A DNA stretch of 64,000 nucleotides, taken from assembly GCF_963662255.1 (NCBI RefSeq), contig NC_085052.1, positions 37,644,654 to 37,708,653 on the forward strand, read 5' to 3'. The stretch's first letter is position 1; every line of letters starts with the position of its first letter. This document shows positions 53,491 through 63,631 of the stretch, piece after piece. Source of the stretch: Cinclus cinclus (Eukaryota > Chordata > Aves > Passeriformes > Cinclidae). A program made the position numbers and the translations under genes. The notes below the pieces were generated by a model. It saw nothing but the letters and a program-made list of their open reading frames with translations. It was not told where the DNA came from and searched no databases.

Positions 53491-55540
53491 TTGGGTCACA
53501 ATGGTTCCTTGCTTCTCTTAACCCCTGTGCTGTCACAATTCATCCCATGCCCTTTTAGGCCACTTGATGTCACAATGAATCATTTGATTCTTGGCCTCCA
53601 CGGTGGCATAATAGATCCTTGCTTCTATTGGTCCCCGTGCTGTAACAATCCATCCCTGGCCCTTTTTATACCCCCTGGTGCCACAAGGGATCATTAGATT
53701 GTTAGCCTGCATTGGGTCACAATGGTTCCTTGCTTCTCTTAACCTCTGTGGTGTCACAACGCATTCCAAGCCCTTTTAGGCCACTTGGTCTTACAATGAA
53801 CCATTTGATTCTTGGCCTCCATGGTGGCGAAATTGTGCCAGGTTTTAATTGGGCCCCATGCTTTCACAATACATCCCTGCCCCTTTTAGGCCCATTGGTG
53901 TCAAAAGGGATCATTAGATTGTTAGCGTGCATTGGGTCACAATGGATCCTTGCTTCTCTTAACCCCTGTGGTGTCACAATGCATCCCATGCCCTTTTAGG
54001 CCACTTGATGTCACAATGAATTATTTGATTCTTGGCCTCCATGGTGTCATAATGGTTCCTTGTTTCTATTGGGCCCCATGCTGTCACAATTCATCCCTGG
54101 CCCTTTTGGGCCCCTGGTTTCTCAAGGGATCATTAGATTGTTAGCCTCCCTTGAGTAACAATGGATCCTTGCTTCTCTTAACCTCTGTGGTGTCGCAATG
54201 CATCCCATGCCCTTTTAGGCCACATGATGTCACAATGAATTATTTGATTCTAGGCCACCATGGTGGCATAATAGATCCTTGCTTCTATTGGTCCCCGTGC
54301 TGTAACAATTCATCCCTGGCCCTTTTAGGCCCATTGGTGTCACAAGGGATCATTAGATTGTTAGCCTGCATTGGGTCACAATGGTTCCTTGCTTCTCTTA
54401 ACCTCTGGGGTGTCACAATGCATCCCATGCCCTTTTAGGCCACTTGATGTCACAATAAATCATTTAAATCTTGGCCTCCATGGTGGCGTAATTGTACCAG
54501 GTTTTAATTGGGCCCCATGCTTTCACAATACATCCCTGCCCCTTTTAGGCCCATTGGTGCCAAAAGGGATCATTACATTGTTAGCCTCCATTGGGTCACA
54601 ATGGATCCTTGCTTCTCTTAACCCCTGTGCTGTCACAATGCATCCCATGCCCTTTTAGGCCACTTGATGTCACAATGAATCATTTGATTCTTGGCCTCCA
54701 TGGTGGCATAATTGTACCAGGTTTTACTTGGGCCCCATGCTTTCACAATTCATCCCTGCCCCTTTTAGGCCCATTGGTGTCACAAGGGATCATTAGATTG
54801 TTAGCCTGCATTGGGTCACAATGGTTCCTTGCTTCTCTTAACCTCTGTGGTGTCACAATGCATTCAAAGCCCTTTTAGGCAACTTGGTCTTACAATGAAC
54901 CATTTGATTCTTGGCCTCCATGGTGTCATAATGGTTCCTTGTTTCTATTGGGCCCCATGCTGTCACAATTCATCCCTGGCCCTTTTACGCCCCCTGGTGT
55001 CAAATGGGATCCTGGGATTATTAGCCTCCATTGGGTCACAATGGATCCTTGCTTCTCTAAACCCCTGTGCTGTCACAATGCATCCCATGCCCTTTTAGGC
55101 CACATGATGTCACAATGAATCATTTGATTCTTGGCCTCCACGGTGGCATAATAGATCCTTGCTTCTATTGGTCCCCGTGCTGTAACAATCCATCCCTGGC
55201 CCTTTTTTCTACCCCCTGGTGCCACAAGGGATCATTAGATTGTTAGCCTGCATTGGGTCACAATGGTTCCTTGCTTCTCTTAACCCCTGTGCTGTCACAA
55301 TGCATCCCATGCCCTTTTAGGCCACTTGATGTCACAATGAATCATTTGATTCTTGGCCTCCATGGTGGCATGATTGTACCAGGTTTTACTTGGGCCCCAT
55401 GCTTTCACAATTCATCCCTGCCCCTTTTAGGCCCATTGGTGTCACAAGGGATCATTAGATTGTTAGCCTGCATTGGGTCACAATGGTTCCTTGCTTCTCT
55501 TAACCTCTGTGGTGTCACAATGCATTCCAAGCCCTTTTAG
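53491..55540 (+). repeat. ~15-monomer block, copy 2 (partial)
   Basis: This matches copy 1 at 53,491 to about 53,900 and about 54,440-55,540. Between them sit a 219 bp E-type monomer and a monomer starting TTGAGTAACAATGG, neither of which is in copy 1. The block is therefore a mosaic and not a plain duplicate. Confidence 0.78.
55198..55216 (+). other. T-run expansion in subunit 5
   Basis: CCCTTTTTTCTACCCC replaces CCCTTTTTATACCCC, giving a T6 run and a one-base gain. The corresponding monomer at 57,676 in the duplicated block has the normal T5 form, so the change arose after that duplication or is an error. Confidence 0.75.
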
Positions 55541-55693
55541 GCAACTTGGTCTTACAATGAACCATTTGATTCTTGGCCTCCATGGTGTCATAATGGTTCC
55601 TTGTTTCTATTGGGCCCCATGCTGTCACAATTCATCCCTGGCCCTTTTACGCCCCCTGGTGTCAAATGGGATGCTGGGATTATTAGCCTCCAT

Positions 55694-55730
55694 TGGGTCA
55701 CAATGGATCCTTGCTTCTCTTAACCCCTGT
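55694..55730 (+). repeat. Subunit 1 (37 bp)
   Basis: It begins TGGGTCACAATGGATCC and ends AACCCCTGT. It pairs with subunit 4 through the shared core ATCCTTGCTTCT. The recurring alternatives across the array are GGATCC or GGTTCC after CACAAT, and AACCCC or AACCTC near the end. Confidence 0.85.
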
Positions 55731-55767
55731 GCTGTCACAATGCATCCCATGCCCTTTTAGGCCACTT
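55731..55767 (+). repeat. Subunit 2 (37 bp)
   Basis: It begins GCTGTCACAATGCATCCC and ends TTTTAGGCCACTT. It pairs with subunit 5 through CATCCC and CCCTTTTAGGCC. In D-type monomers it carries CATTCCAAGCCC instead of CATCCCATGCCC. The TAG here is the recurrent stop of the plus-strand open frames. Confidence 0.85.
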
Positions 55768-55803
55768 GATGTCACAATGAATCATTTGATTCTTGGCCTC
55801 CAC
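55768..55803 (+). repeat. Subunit 3 (36 bp)
   Basis: It begins GATGTCACAATGAATCATTT and ends TTGGCCTCCAC. It pairs with subunit 6 through ATCATT, GATT and GCCT. Recurrent variants are ACATGATGTCAC with GAATTATTTGATTCTAGG, and TTGGTCTTACAATGAACC. Confidence 0.85.
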
Positions 55804-55840
55804 GGTGGCATAATAGATCCTTGCTTCTATTGGTCCCCGT
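55804..55840 (+). repeat. Subunit 4 (37 bp)
   Basis: It begins GGTGGCATAATAGATCC and ends TTGGTCCCCGT. It is the most informative subunit for monomer type: GGTGGCATAATAG marks A and F, GGTGTCATAATGG marks B, D and E, and GGTGGCGTAATTGTACCAGG (or GGTGGCATAATTG) marks C. Confidence 0.85.
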
Positions 55841-55878
55841 GCTGTAACAATCCATCCCTGGCCCTTTTTATACCCCCT
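55841..55878 (+). repeat. Subunit 5 (38 bp here, usually 37 bp)
   Basis: It begins GCTGTAACAATCCATCCC and ends TATACCCCCT. The T4/T5 length difference in this subunit produces nearly all the 220 versus 221 bp monomer variation. Alternative endings are TTTTAGGCCCATT, TTTTACGCCCCCT, TTTTGCGCCCCCT and TTTTGGGCCCCCT. Confidence 0.85.
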
Positions 55879-55914
55879 GGTGCCACAAGGGATCATTAGA
55901 TTGTTAGCCTGCAT
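55879..55914 (+). repeat. Subunit 6 (36 bp)
   Basis: It begins GGTGCCACAAGGGATCATT and ends GTTAGCCTGCAT. The alternatives are GTGTCAAATGGGATCCTGGG followed by ATTATTAGCCTCCAT (type B), GTGTCAAAAGGGATTCTTAG (type D), and GTTTCTCAAGGGATC (type E). Confidence 0.85.
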
Positions 55915-57675
55915 TGGGTCACAATGGTTCCTTGCTTCTCTTAACCTCTGTGGTGTCACAATGCATCCCATGCCCTTTTAGGCCACTTGATGTCACAATG
56001 AATCATTTGATTCTTGGCCTCCATGGTGTCATAATGGTTCCTTGTTTCTATTGGGCCCCATGCTGTCACAATTCATCCCTGGCCCTTTTTACGCCCCCTG
56101 GTGTCAAATGGGATCCTGGGATTATTAGCCTCCATTGGGTCACAATGGATCCTTGCTTCTCTTAACCCCTGTGCTGTCACAATGCATCCCATGCCCTTTT
56201 AGGCCACTTGATGTCACAATGAATCATTTGATTCTTGGCCTCCACGGTGGCATAATAGATCCTTGCTTCTATTGGTCCCCGTGCTGTAACAATCCATCCC
56301 TGGCCCTTTTTATACCCCCTGGTGCCACAAGGGATCATTAGATTGTTAGCCTGCATTGGGTCACAATGGATCCTTGCTTCTCTTAACCCCTGTGGTGTCA
56401 CAATGCATACCATGCCCTTTTAGGCCACTTGATGTCACAATGAATCATTTGATTCTTGGCCTCCATGGTGGCGTAATTGTACCAGGCTTTAATTGGGCCC
56501 CATGCTGTCACAATTCATCCCTGCCACTTTTAGGCCCATTGGTGTCAAAAGGGATCATTAGATTGTTAGCCTGCATTGGGTCACAATGGTTCCTTGCTTC
56601 TCTTAACCTCTGTGGTGTCACAATGCATCCCATGCCCTTTTAGGCCACTTGATGTCACAATGAATCATTTGATTCTTGGCCTCCATGGTGGCATAATAGA
56701 TCCTTGATTCTATTGGTCCCCATGCTGTCACAATTCATCCCTGGCCCTTTTAGGCCCATTGGTGTCACAAGGGATCATTAGATTGTTAGCCTGCATTGGG
56801 TCACAATGGTTCCTTGCCTCTCTTAACCTCTGTGGTGTCACAATGCATTCCAAGCCCTTTTAGGCCACTTGGTCTTACAATGAATCATTTGATTTTTGGC
56901 CTCCATGGTGTCATAATGGTTCCTTGTTTCTATTGAGCCCCATGCTGGCACAATTCATCCCTGTCCCTTTTAGGCCCATTGGTGTCCAAAGGGATCATTA
57001 GATTATTAGCCTCCATTGGGTCACAATGGATCCTTGCTTCTCTTAACCCCTGTGGTGTCACAATGCATCCCATGCCCTTTTAGGCCACTTGATGTCACAA
57101 TGAATCATTTGATTCTTGGCCTCCATGGTGTCATAATGGTTCCTTGTTTCTATTGGGCCCCATGCTGTCACAATTCATCCCTGGCCCTTTTGGGCCCCTG
57201 GTTTCTCAAGGGATCATTAGATTGTTAGCCTCCCTTGAGTAACAATGGATCCTTGCTTCTCTTAACCTCTGTGGTGTCGCAATGCATCCCATGCCCTTTT
57301 AGGCCACATGATGTCACAATGAATTATTTGATTCTAGGCCACCATGGTGGCATAATAGATCCTTGCTTCTATTGGTCCCCGTGCTGTAACAATTCATCCC
57401 TGGCCCTTTTAGGCCCATTGGTGTCACAAGGGATCATTAGATTGTTAGCCTGCATTGGGTCACAATGGTTCCTTGCTTCTCTTAACCTCTGGGGTGTCAC
57501 AATGCATCCCATGCCCTTTTAGGCCACTTGATGTCACAATGAATCATTTGATTCTTGGCCTCCATGGTGTCATAATGGTTCCTTGTTTCTATTGGGCCCC
57601 ATGCTGTCACAATTCATCCCTGGCCCTTTTTACGCCCCCTGGTGTCAAATGGGATCCTGGGATTATTAGCCTCCA

Positions 57676-59330
57676 TTGGGTCACAATGGATCCTTGCTTC
57701 TCTTAACCCCTGTGCTGTCACAATGCATCCCATGCCCTTTTAGGCCACATGATGTCACAATGAATCATTTGATTCTTGGCCTCCACAGTGGCATAATAGA
57801 TCCTTGCTTCTATTGGTCCCCGTGCTGTAACAATCCATCCCTGGCCCTTTTTATACCCCCTGGTGCCACAAGGGATCATTAGATTGTTAGCCTGCATTGG
57901 GTCACAATGGTTCCTTGCTTCTCTTAACCCCTGTGCTGTCACAATGCATCCCATGCCCTTTTAGGCCACTTGATGTCACAATGAATCATTTGATTCTTGG
58001 CCTCCATGGTGGCATAATTGTACCAGGTTTTACTTGGGCCCCATGCTTTCACAATTCATCCCTGCCCCTTTTAGGCCCATTGGTGTCACAAGGGATCATT
58101 AGATTGTTAGCCTGCATTGGGTCACAATGGTTCCTTGCTTCTCTTAACCTCTGTGGTGTCACAATGCATTCCAAGCCCTTTTAGGCAACTTGGTCTTACA
58201 ATGAACCATTTGATTCTTGGCCTCCATGGTGTCATAATGGTTCCTTGTTTCTATTGGGCCCCATGCTGTCACAATTCATCCCTGGCCCTTTTACGCCCCC
58301 TGGTGTCAAATGGGATCCTGGGATTATTAGCCTCCATTGGGTCACAATGGATCCTTGCTTCTCTAAACCCCTGTGCTGTCACAATGCATCCCATGCCCTT
58401 TTAGGCCACTTGATGTCACAATGAATCATTTGATTCTTGGCCTCCACGATGGCATAATAGATCCTTGCTTCTATTGGTCCCCGTGCTGTAACAATCCATC
58501 CCTGGCCCTTTTTATACCCCCTGGTGCCACAAGGGATCATTAGATTGTTAGCCTGCATTGGGTCACAATGGTTCCTTGCTTCTCTTAACCTCTGTGGTGT
58601 CACAATGCATCCCATGCCCTTTTAGGCCACTTGATGTCACAATGAATCATTTGATTCTTGGCCTCCATGGTGTCATAATGGTTCCTTGTTTCTATTGGGC
58701 CCCATGCTGTCACAATTCATCCCTGGCCCTTTTTACGCCCCCTGGTGTCAAATGGGATCCTGGGATTATTAGCCTCCATTGGGTCACAATGGATCCTTGC
58801 TTCTCTTAACCCCTGTGCTGTCACAATGCATCCCATGCCCTTTTAGGCCACTTGATGTCACAATGAATCATTTGATTCTTGGCCTCCACGGTGGCATAAT
58901 AGATCCTTGCTTCTATTGGTCCCCGTGCTGTAACAATCCATCCCTGGCCCTTTTTATACCCCCTGGTGCCACAAGGGATCATTAGATTGTTAGCCTGCAT
59001 TGGGTCACAATGGATCCTTGCTTCTCTTAACCCCTGTGGTGTCACAATGCATACCATGCCCTTTTAGGCAACTTGATGTCACAATGAATCATTTGATTCT
59101 TGGCCTCCATGGTGGCGTAATTGTACCAGGCTTTAATTGGGCCCCATGCTGTCACAATTCATCCCTGCCACTTTTAGGCCCCTTGGTGTCAAAAGGGATC
59201 ATTAGATTGTTAGCCTGCATTGGGTCACAATGGTTCCTTGCTTCTCTTAACCTCTGTGGTGTCACAATGCATCCCATGCCCTTTTAGGCCACTTGATGTC
59301 ACAATGAATCATTTGATTCTTGGCCTCCAT
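57676..59330 (+). repeat. 12-monomer block, copy 2 (partial)
   Basis: This is the direct downstream repeat of about 55,032-56,680. It departs near 59,330, where a type B/E subunit 4 replaces the A-like one of copy 1. A few private differences occur, for example GGCCCCTTGG near 59,178. Confidence 0.82.
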
Positions 59331-59440
59331 GGTGTCATAATGGTTCCTTGTTTCTATTGGGCCCCATGCTGTCACAATTCATCCCTGGCCCTTTTGGGCC
59401 CCCTGGTTTCTCAAGGGATCATTAGATTGTTAGCCTCCCT
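59221..59440 (+). repeat. Example of monomer type E (220 bp)
   Basis: Type E resembles B up to the middle of subunit 5, then reads TTTTGGGCCCCCTGG followed by TTTCTCAAGGGATCATTAG. It is usually followed by GCCTCCCTTGGG. Copies with five C after GGG also occur near 1,030, 12,265, 24,597, 29,000, 29,880, 33,625 and 37,590. A derived form with one C fewer defines the 219 bp monomers of the right zone. Confidence 0.82.
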
Positions 59441-59660
59441 TGGGTCACAATGGATCCTTGCTTCTCTTAACCCCTGTGCTGTCACAATGCATCCCATGCC
59501 CTTTTAGGCCACTTGATGTCACAATGAATCATTTGATTCTTGGCCTCCATGGTGTCATAATGGTTCCTTGTTTCTATTGGTCCCCGTTCTGTAACAATTC
59601 ATCCCTGGCCCTTTTAGGCCCATTGGTGTCACAAGGGATCATTAGATTATTAGCCTCCAT

Positions 59661-60319
59661 TGGGTCACAATGGATCCTTGCTTCTCTTAACCCCTGTGGT
59701 GTCACAATGCATCTCATGCCTTTTAGGCCACTTGATGTCACAATGAATCATTTGATTCTTGGCCTCCACGGTGGCATAATAGATCCTTGGTTCTATTGGT
59801 CCCCGTGCTGTAACAATCCATCCCTGGCCCTTTTTATATGCCCTGGTGCCACAAGGGATCATTAGATTGTTAGCCTGCATCGGGTCACAATGTTTCCTTG
59901 CTTCTCTTAACCCCTGTGGTGTCACAATGCATTCCAAGCCCTTTTAGGCCACTTGGTGTTACAATGAACCATTTGATTCTTGGCCTTCATGGTGTCATAA
60001 TGGTTCCTTGCTTCCATAGGTCCCCATGCTGTCAGAGTTCATCCGTGGTCCTTTTGCGCCCCCTGGTGTCAAAAGGGATTCTTAGATTGTTAGCCTGCTT
60101 TGGGTCACAATGGATCCTTGCTTCTCTTAACCCCTGTGGTGTCACAATGCATCCCATGCCCTTTTAGGCCACTTGATGTCACAATGAATCATTTGATTCT
60201 TGGCCTCCATGGTGTCATAATGGTTCCTTGTTTCTATTGGGCCCCATGCTGTCACAATTCATCCCTGGCCCTTTTACGCCCCCTGGTGTCAAATGGGATC
60301 CTGTGATTATTAGCCTCCT
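59661..60319 (+). repeat. A-D-B trimer (~660 bp), copy 1
   Basis: Three monomers of types A, D and B occur in this order and repeat directly downstream. The A monomers of both copies carry the rare TTTTTATATGCCCTGG (near 59,833 and 60,494). The same A-D-B or D-B-A order occurs at other places, such as 8,563-9,003 and 23,540-24,201, so the trimer may be an old building module. Confidence 0.78.
59711..59727 (+). other. One-base deletion in a C run, with spurious long frame
   Basis: CATGCCTTTTAGGCC replaces CATGCCCTTTTAGGCC. The frame change bypasses the TAG and gives a 141-codon open frame spanning two monomers. Nothing suggests that it is translated. Confidence 0.8.
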
Positions 60320-60980
60320 TTGGGTCGCAATGGATCCTTGCTTCTCTTAACCCCTGTGCTGTCACAATGCATCCCATGCCCTTTTAGGCCACTTGATGTC
60401 ACAATGAATCATTTGATTCTTGGCCTCCACGGTGGCATAATAGATCCTTGCTTCTATTGGTCCCCGTGCTGTAACAATCCATCCCTGGCACTTTTTATAT
60501 GCCCTGGTGCCACAAGGGATCATTAGATTGTTAGCCTGCATTGGGTCACAATGGTTCCTTGCTTCTCTTAACCCCTGTGGTGTCACAATGCATTCCAAGC
60601 CCTTTTAGGCCACTTGGTGTTACAATGAACCATTTGATTCTTGGCCTTCATGGTGTCATAATGGTTCCTTGCTTCCATAGGTCCCCATGCTGTCAGAGTT
60701 CATCCGTGGTCCTTTTGCGCCCCCTGGTGTCAAAAGGGATTCTTAGATTGTTAGCCTGCATTGGGTCACAATGGTTCCTTGCTTCTCTTAACCCCTGTGG
60801 TGTCACAATGCATCCCATGCCCTTTTAGGCCACTTGATGTCACAATGAATCATTTGAGTCTTGGCCTCCATGGTGTCATAATGGTTCCTTGTTTCTATTG
60901 GGCCCCATGCTGTCACAATTCATCCCTGGCCCTTTTACGCCCCCTGGTGTCAAATGGGATCCTGGGATTATTAGCCTCCA
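60320..60980 (+). repeat. A-D-B trimer (~661 bp), copy 2
   Basis: This second copy of the trimer is followed by another A-like monomer at 60,981. That monomer begins GGGTCGCAATGG and leads into a block related to 48,209-50,600. Confidence 0.78.
60542..60761 (+). repeat. Example of monomer type D (220 bp)
   Basis: Type D has CATTCCAAGCCC in subunit 2, a TTACAATGAACCATTTG subunit 3, GGCCTTCATGG, CTTCCATAGGTCCCC or CTTCTATAGGTCCCC in subunit 4, CTGTCAGAGTTCATCCGTGG in subunit 5, and GGGATTCTTAG in subunit 6. It is the most diverged common type, and its variants run through all six subunits. Confidence 0.85.
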
Positions 60981-63402
60981 TTGGGTCGCAATGGATCCTT
61001 GCTTCTCTTAACCCCTGTGCTGTCACAATGCATCCCATGCCCTTTTAGGCCACTTGATGTCACAATGAATCATTTGATTCTTGGCCTCCACGGTGGCATA
61101 ATAGATCCTTGGTTCTATTGGTCCCCGTGCTGTAACAATCCATCCCTGGCCCTTTTTATACCCCCTGGTGCCACAAGGGATCATTAGATTGTTAGCCTGC
61201 ATTGGGTCACAATGGATCCTTGCTTCTCTTAACCCCTGTGGTGTCAAAATGCATACCATGCCCTTTTAGGCCACTTGATGTCACAATGAATCATTTGATT
61301 CTTGGCCTCCATGGTGGCGTAATTGTACCAGGTTTAATTGGGCCCCATGCTGTCACAATTCATCCCTGCCACTTTTAGGCCCATTGGTGTCACAAGGGAT
61401 CATTAGATTGTTAGCCTGCATTGGGTCACAATGGTTCCTTGCTTCTCTTAACCTCTGTGGTGTCACAATGCATCCCATGCCCTTTTAGGCCACTTGGTCT
61501 TACAATGAATCATTTGATTTTTGGCCTCCATGGTGTCATAATGGTTCCTTGTTTCTATTGAGCCCCATGCTGGCACAATTCATCCCTGTCCCTTTTAGGC
61601 CCATTGGTGTCCAAAGGGATCATTAGATTATTAGCCTCCATTGGGTCACAATGGATCCTTGCTTCTCTTAACCCCGGTGGTGTCACAATGCATCCCATGC
61701 CCTTTTAGGCCACTTGATGTCACAATGAATCATTTGATTCTTGGCCTCCATGGTGTCATAATGGTTCCTTGTTTCTATTGGGCCCCATGCTGTCACAATT
61801 CATCCCTGGCCCTTTTGGGCCCCTGGTTTCTCAAGGGATCATTAGATTGTTAGCCTCCCTTGAGTCACAATGGATCCTGGCTTCTCTTAACCTCTGTGGT
61901 GTCACAATGCATCCCATGCCCTTTTAGGCCACTTGATGTCACAATGAATCATTTGATTCTAGGCCACCATGGTGGCATAATAGATCCTTGCTTCTATTGG
62001 TCCCCGTGCTGTAACAATCCATCCCTGCCCCTTTTAGGCCCATTGGTGTCACAAGGGATCATTAGATTGTTAGCCTGCATTGGGTCACAATGGTTCCTTG
62101 CTTCTCTTAACCTCTGTGGTGTCACAATGCATCCCATGCCCTTTTAGGCCACTTGATGTCACAATGAATCATTTGATTCTTGGCCTCCATGGTGTCATAA
62201 TGGTTCCTTGTTTCTATTGGGCCCCATGCTGTCCCAATTCATCCCTGGCCCTTTTATACCCCCTGGTGTCAAATGGGATCCTGGGATTATTAGCCTCCAT
62301 TGGGTCACAATGGATCCTTGCTTCTCTTAACCCCTGTGCTGTCACAATGCATCCCATGCCCTTTTAGGCCACTTGATGTCACAATGAATCATTTGATTCT
62401 TGGCCTCCACGGTGGCATAATAGATCCTTGCTTCTATTGGTCCCCGTGCTGTAACAATCCATCCCTGGCCCTTTTAGGCCCATTGGTGTCACAAGGGATC
62501 ATTAGATTGTTAGCCTGCATTGGGTCACAATGGTTCCTTGCTTCTCTTAACCTCTGTGGTGTCACAATGCATCCCATGCCCTTTTAGGCCACTTGATGTC
62601 ACAATGAATCATTTGATTCTTGGCCTCCATGGTGTCATAATGGTTCCTTGTTTCTATTGGGCCCCATGCTGTCACAATTCATCCCTGGCCCTTTTTACGC
62701 CCCCTGGTGTCAAATGGGATCCTGGGATTATTAGCCTCCATTGGGTCACAATGGATCCTTGCTTCTCTTAACCCCTGTGCTGTCACAATGCATCCCATGC
62801 CCTTTTAGGCCACTTGATGTCACAATGAATCATTTGATTCTTGGCCTCCACGGTGGCATAATAGATCCTTGCTTCTATTGGTCCCCGTGCTGTAACAATC
62901 CATCCCTGGCCCTTTTTATACCCCCTGGTGCCACAAGGGATCATTAGATTGTTAGCCTGCATTGGGTCACAATGGTTCCTTGATTCTCTTAACCTCTGTG
63001 TTGTCACAACGCATTCCAAGCCCTTTTAGGCCACTTGGTCTTACAATGAAGCATTTGATTTTTGGCCTCCATGGTGGCGAAATTGTACCAGGTTTTAATT
63101 GGGCCCCATGCTTTCACAATACATCCCTGCCCCTTTTAGGCCCATTGGTGTCAAAAGGGATCATTAGATTGTTAGCGTGCATTGGGTCACAATGGATCCT
63201 TGCTTCTCTTAACCCCTGTGGTGTCACAATGCATCCCATGCCCTTTTAGGCCACTTGATGTCACAATGAATCATTTGATTCTTGGCCTCCATGGTGACAT
63301 AATAAATCCTTGCTTCTATTGGTCCCCGTGCTGTAACAATCCATCCCTGGCCCTTTTTATACCTCCTGGTGCCACAAAGGATCATTAGATTGTTAGCCTG
63401 CA
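60981..63402 (+). repeat. Mosaic segment related to 48.2-50.6 kb and 52.6-54.0 kb
   Basis: About 60,981-61,420 matches 48,209-48,650 (offset 12,772). About 61,421-61,860 resembles 52,611-53,050, sharing TATTGAGCCCC and GTCCAAAGGG. About 61,860-62,741 matches 49,308-50,188 (offset 12,552), including GGATCCTGGCTTCTC. About 62,741-63,240 matches 53,491-54,000 (offset 9,250), including TTAGCGTGCATTGGG. The parents switch near monomer junctions, as expected from repeated exchange. A missing T lies near 61,333. Confidence 0.78.
61328..61342 (+). other. One-base deletion in a T run of a C-like monomer
   Basis: CCAGGTTTAATTGGG replaces CCAGGTTTTAATTGGG. Homopolymer shortening of this kind can be biological or a sequencing artefact. 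Confidence 0.78.
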
Positions 63403-63631
63403 TTGGGTCACAATGGTTCCTTGCTTCTCTTAACCCCTGTGCTGTCACAATGCATCCCATGCCCTTTTAGGCCACTTGATGTCACAATGAATCATTTGAT
63501 TCTTGGCCTTCATGGTGTCATAATGGTTCCTTGCTTCTATAGGTCCCCATGCTGTCAGAGTTCATCCGTGGTCCTTTTGCGCCCCCTGTGGTCAAAAGGG
63601 ATTCTTAGATTATTAGATTGTTAGCCTGCAT
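63403..63631 (+). repeat. Aberrant 228 bp monomer
   Basis: This D-like monomer has an 8 bp gain: GATTCTTAG is followed by ATTATTAG before the normal ATTGTTAGCC. Just upstream, CCCCCTGTGGTCAAAA replaces the usual CCCCCTGGTGTCAAAA. The extra bases look like a splice of a B-type ATTATTAG end onto a D-type end, or a short local duplication. It is the longest monomer seen. Confidence 0.85.

Larger units (their letters stand above)
55694..55803 (+). repeat. First 110 bp half-repeat of the reference monomer (subunits 1-3)
   Basis: The half-repeat holds subunits of 37, 37 and 36 bp. Each aligns best with the subunit three places later, not with its neighbour. By hand count, in the common forms, subunit 1 versus 4 matches at about 27/37, 2 versus 5 at about 31/37 and 3 versus 6 at about 29/36, while subunit 1 versus 2 is about 22/37. 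Subunits 3 and 6 also share a one-base shortening. This shows that the 220 bp monomer arose by doubling of a 110 bp trimer. Confidence 0.88.
55694..55914 (+). repeat. Reference monomer, type A (221 bp), made of six ~37 bp subunits
   Basis: This copy serves as the reference for the monomer's internal structure. It starts at TGGGTCACAATGG and ends at GTTAGCCTGCAT. It divides into six subunits of 37, 37, 36, 37, 38 and 36 bp, each beginning with a variant of GGTGTCACAATGNATCC. Type A is recognised by GGTGGCATAATAGATCC in subunit 4, GCTGTAACAATCCATCC plus CCCTTTTTATACC in subunit 5, and GGTGCCACAAGGG in subunit 6. I counted 44 A, 72 T, 43 G and 62 C (47.5% GC, 61% pyrimidine). Only two CpG sites are present, against about 12 expected from base composition. 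Type A is one of the commonest types and recurs across the whole window. Confidence 0.93.
55804..55914 (+). repeat. Second ~110 bp half-repeat of the reference monomer (subunits 4-6)
   Basis: This is the diverged partner of the preceding 110 bp. It is 111 bp here because subunit 5 has five T in its CCCTTTTTATACC run; monomers with four T have a 110 bp second half. Most of the variation that defines monomer types lies in this half, while subunits 1-3 vary less. Confidence 0.88.
55032..57675 (+). repeat. 12-monomer block (~2,644 bp), copy 1
   Basis: About 55,032-56,680 recurs at 57,676-59,330 with a constant offset of 2,644. Both copies carry TTTTAGGCAACTTGG and the same A, C-like, D/B, A, B, A, C-like order. 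Because the offset equals the distance between their starts, the copies are adjacent. This copy also contains the longer version of the 52,170 block. Confidence 0.82.

Noticed and set aside
55694..55914. CRISPR-like array, because the basic unit is 36-37 bp
   Set aside because: Units are contiguous and diverged, with no unique spacers between identical repeats. The period belongs to satellite substructure.
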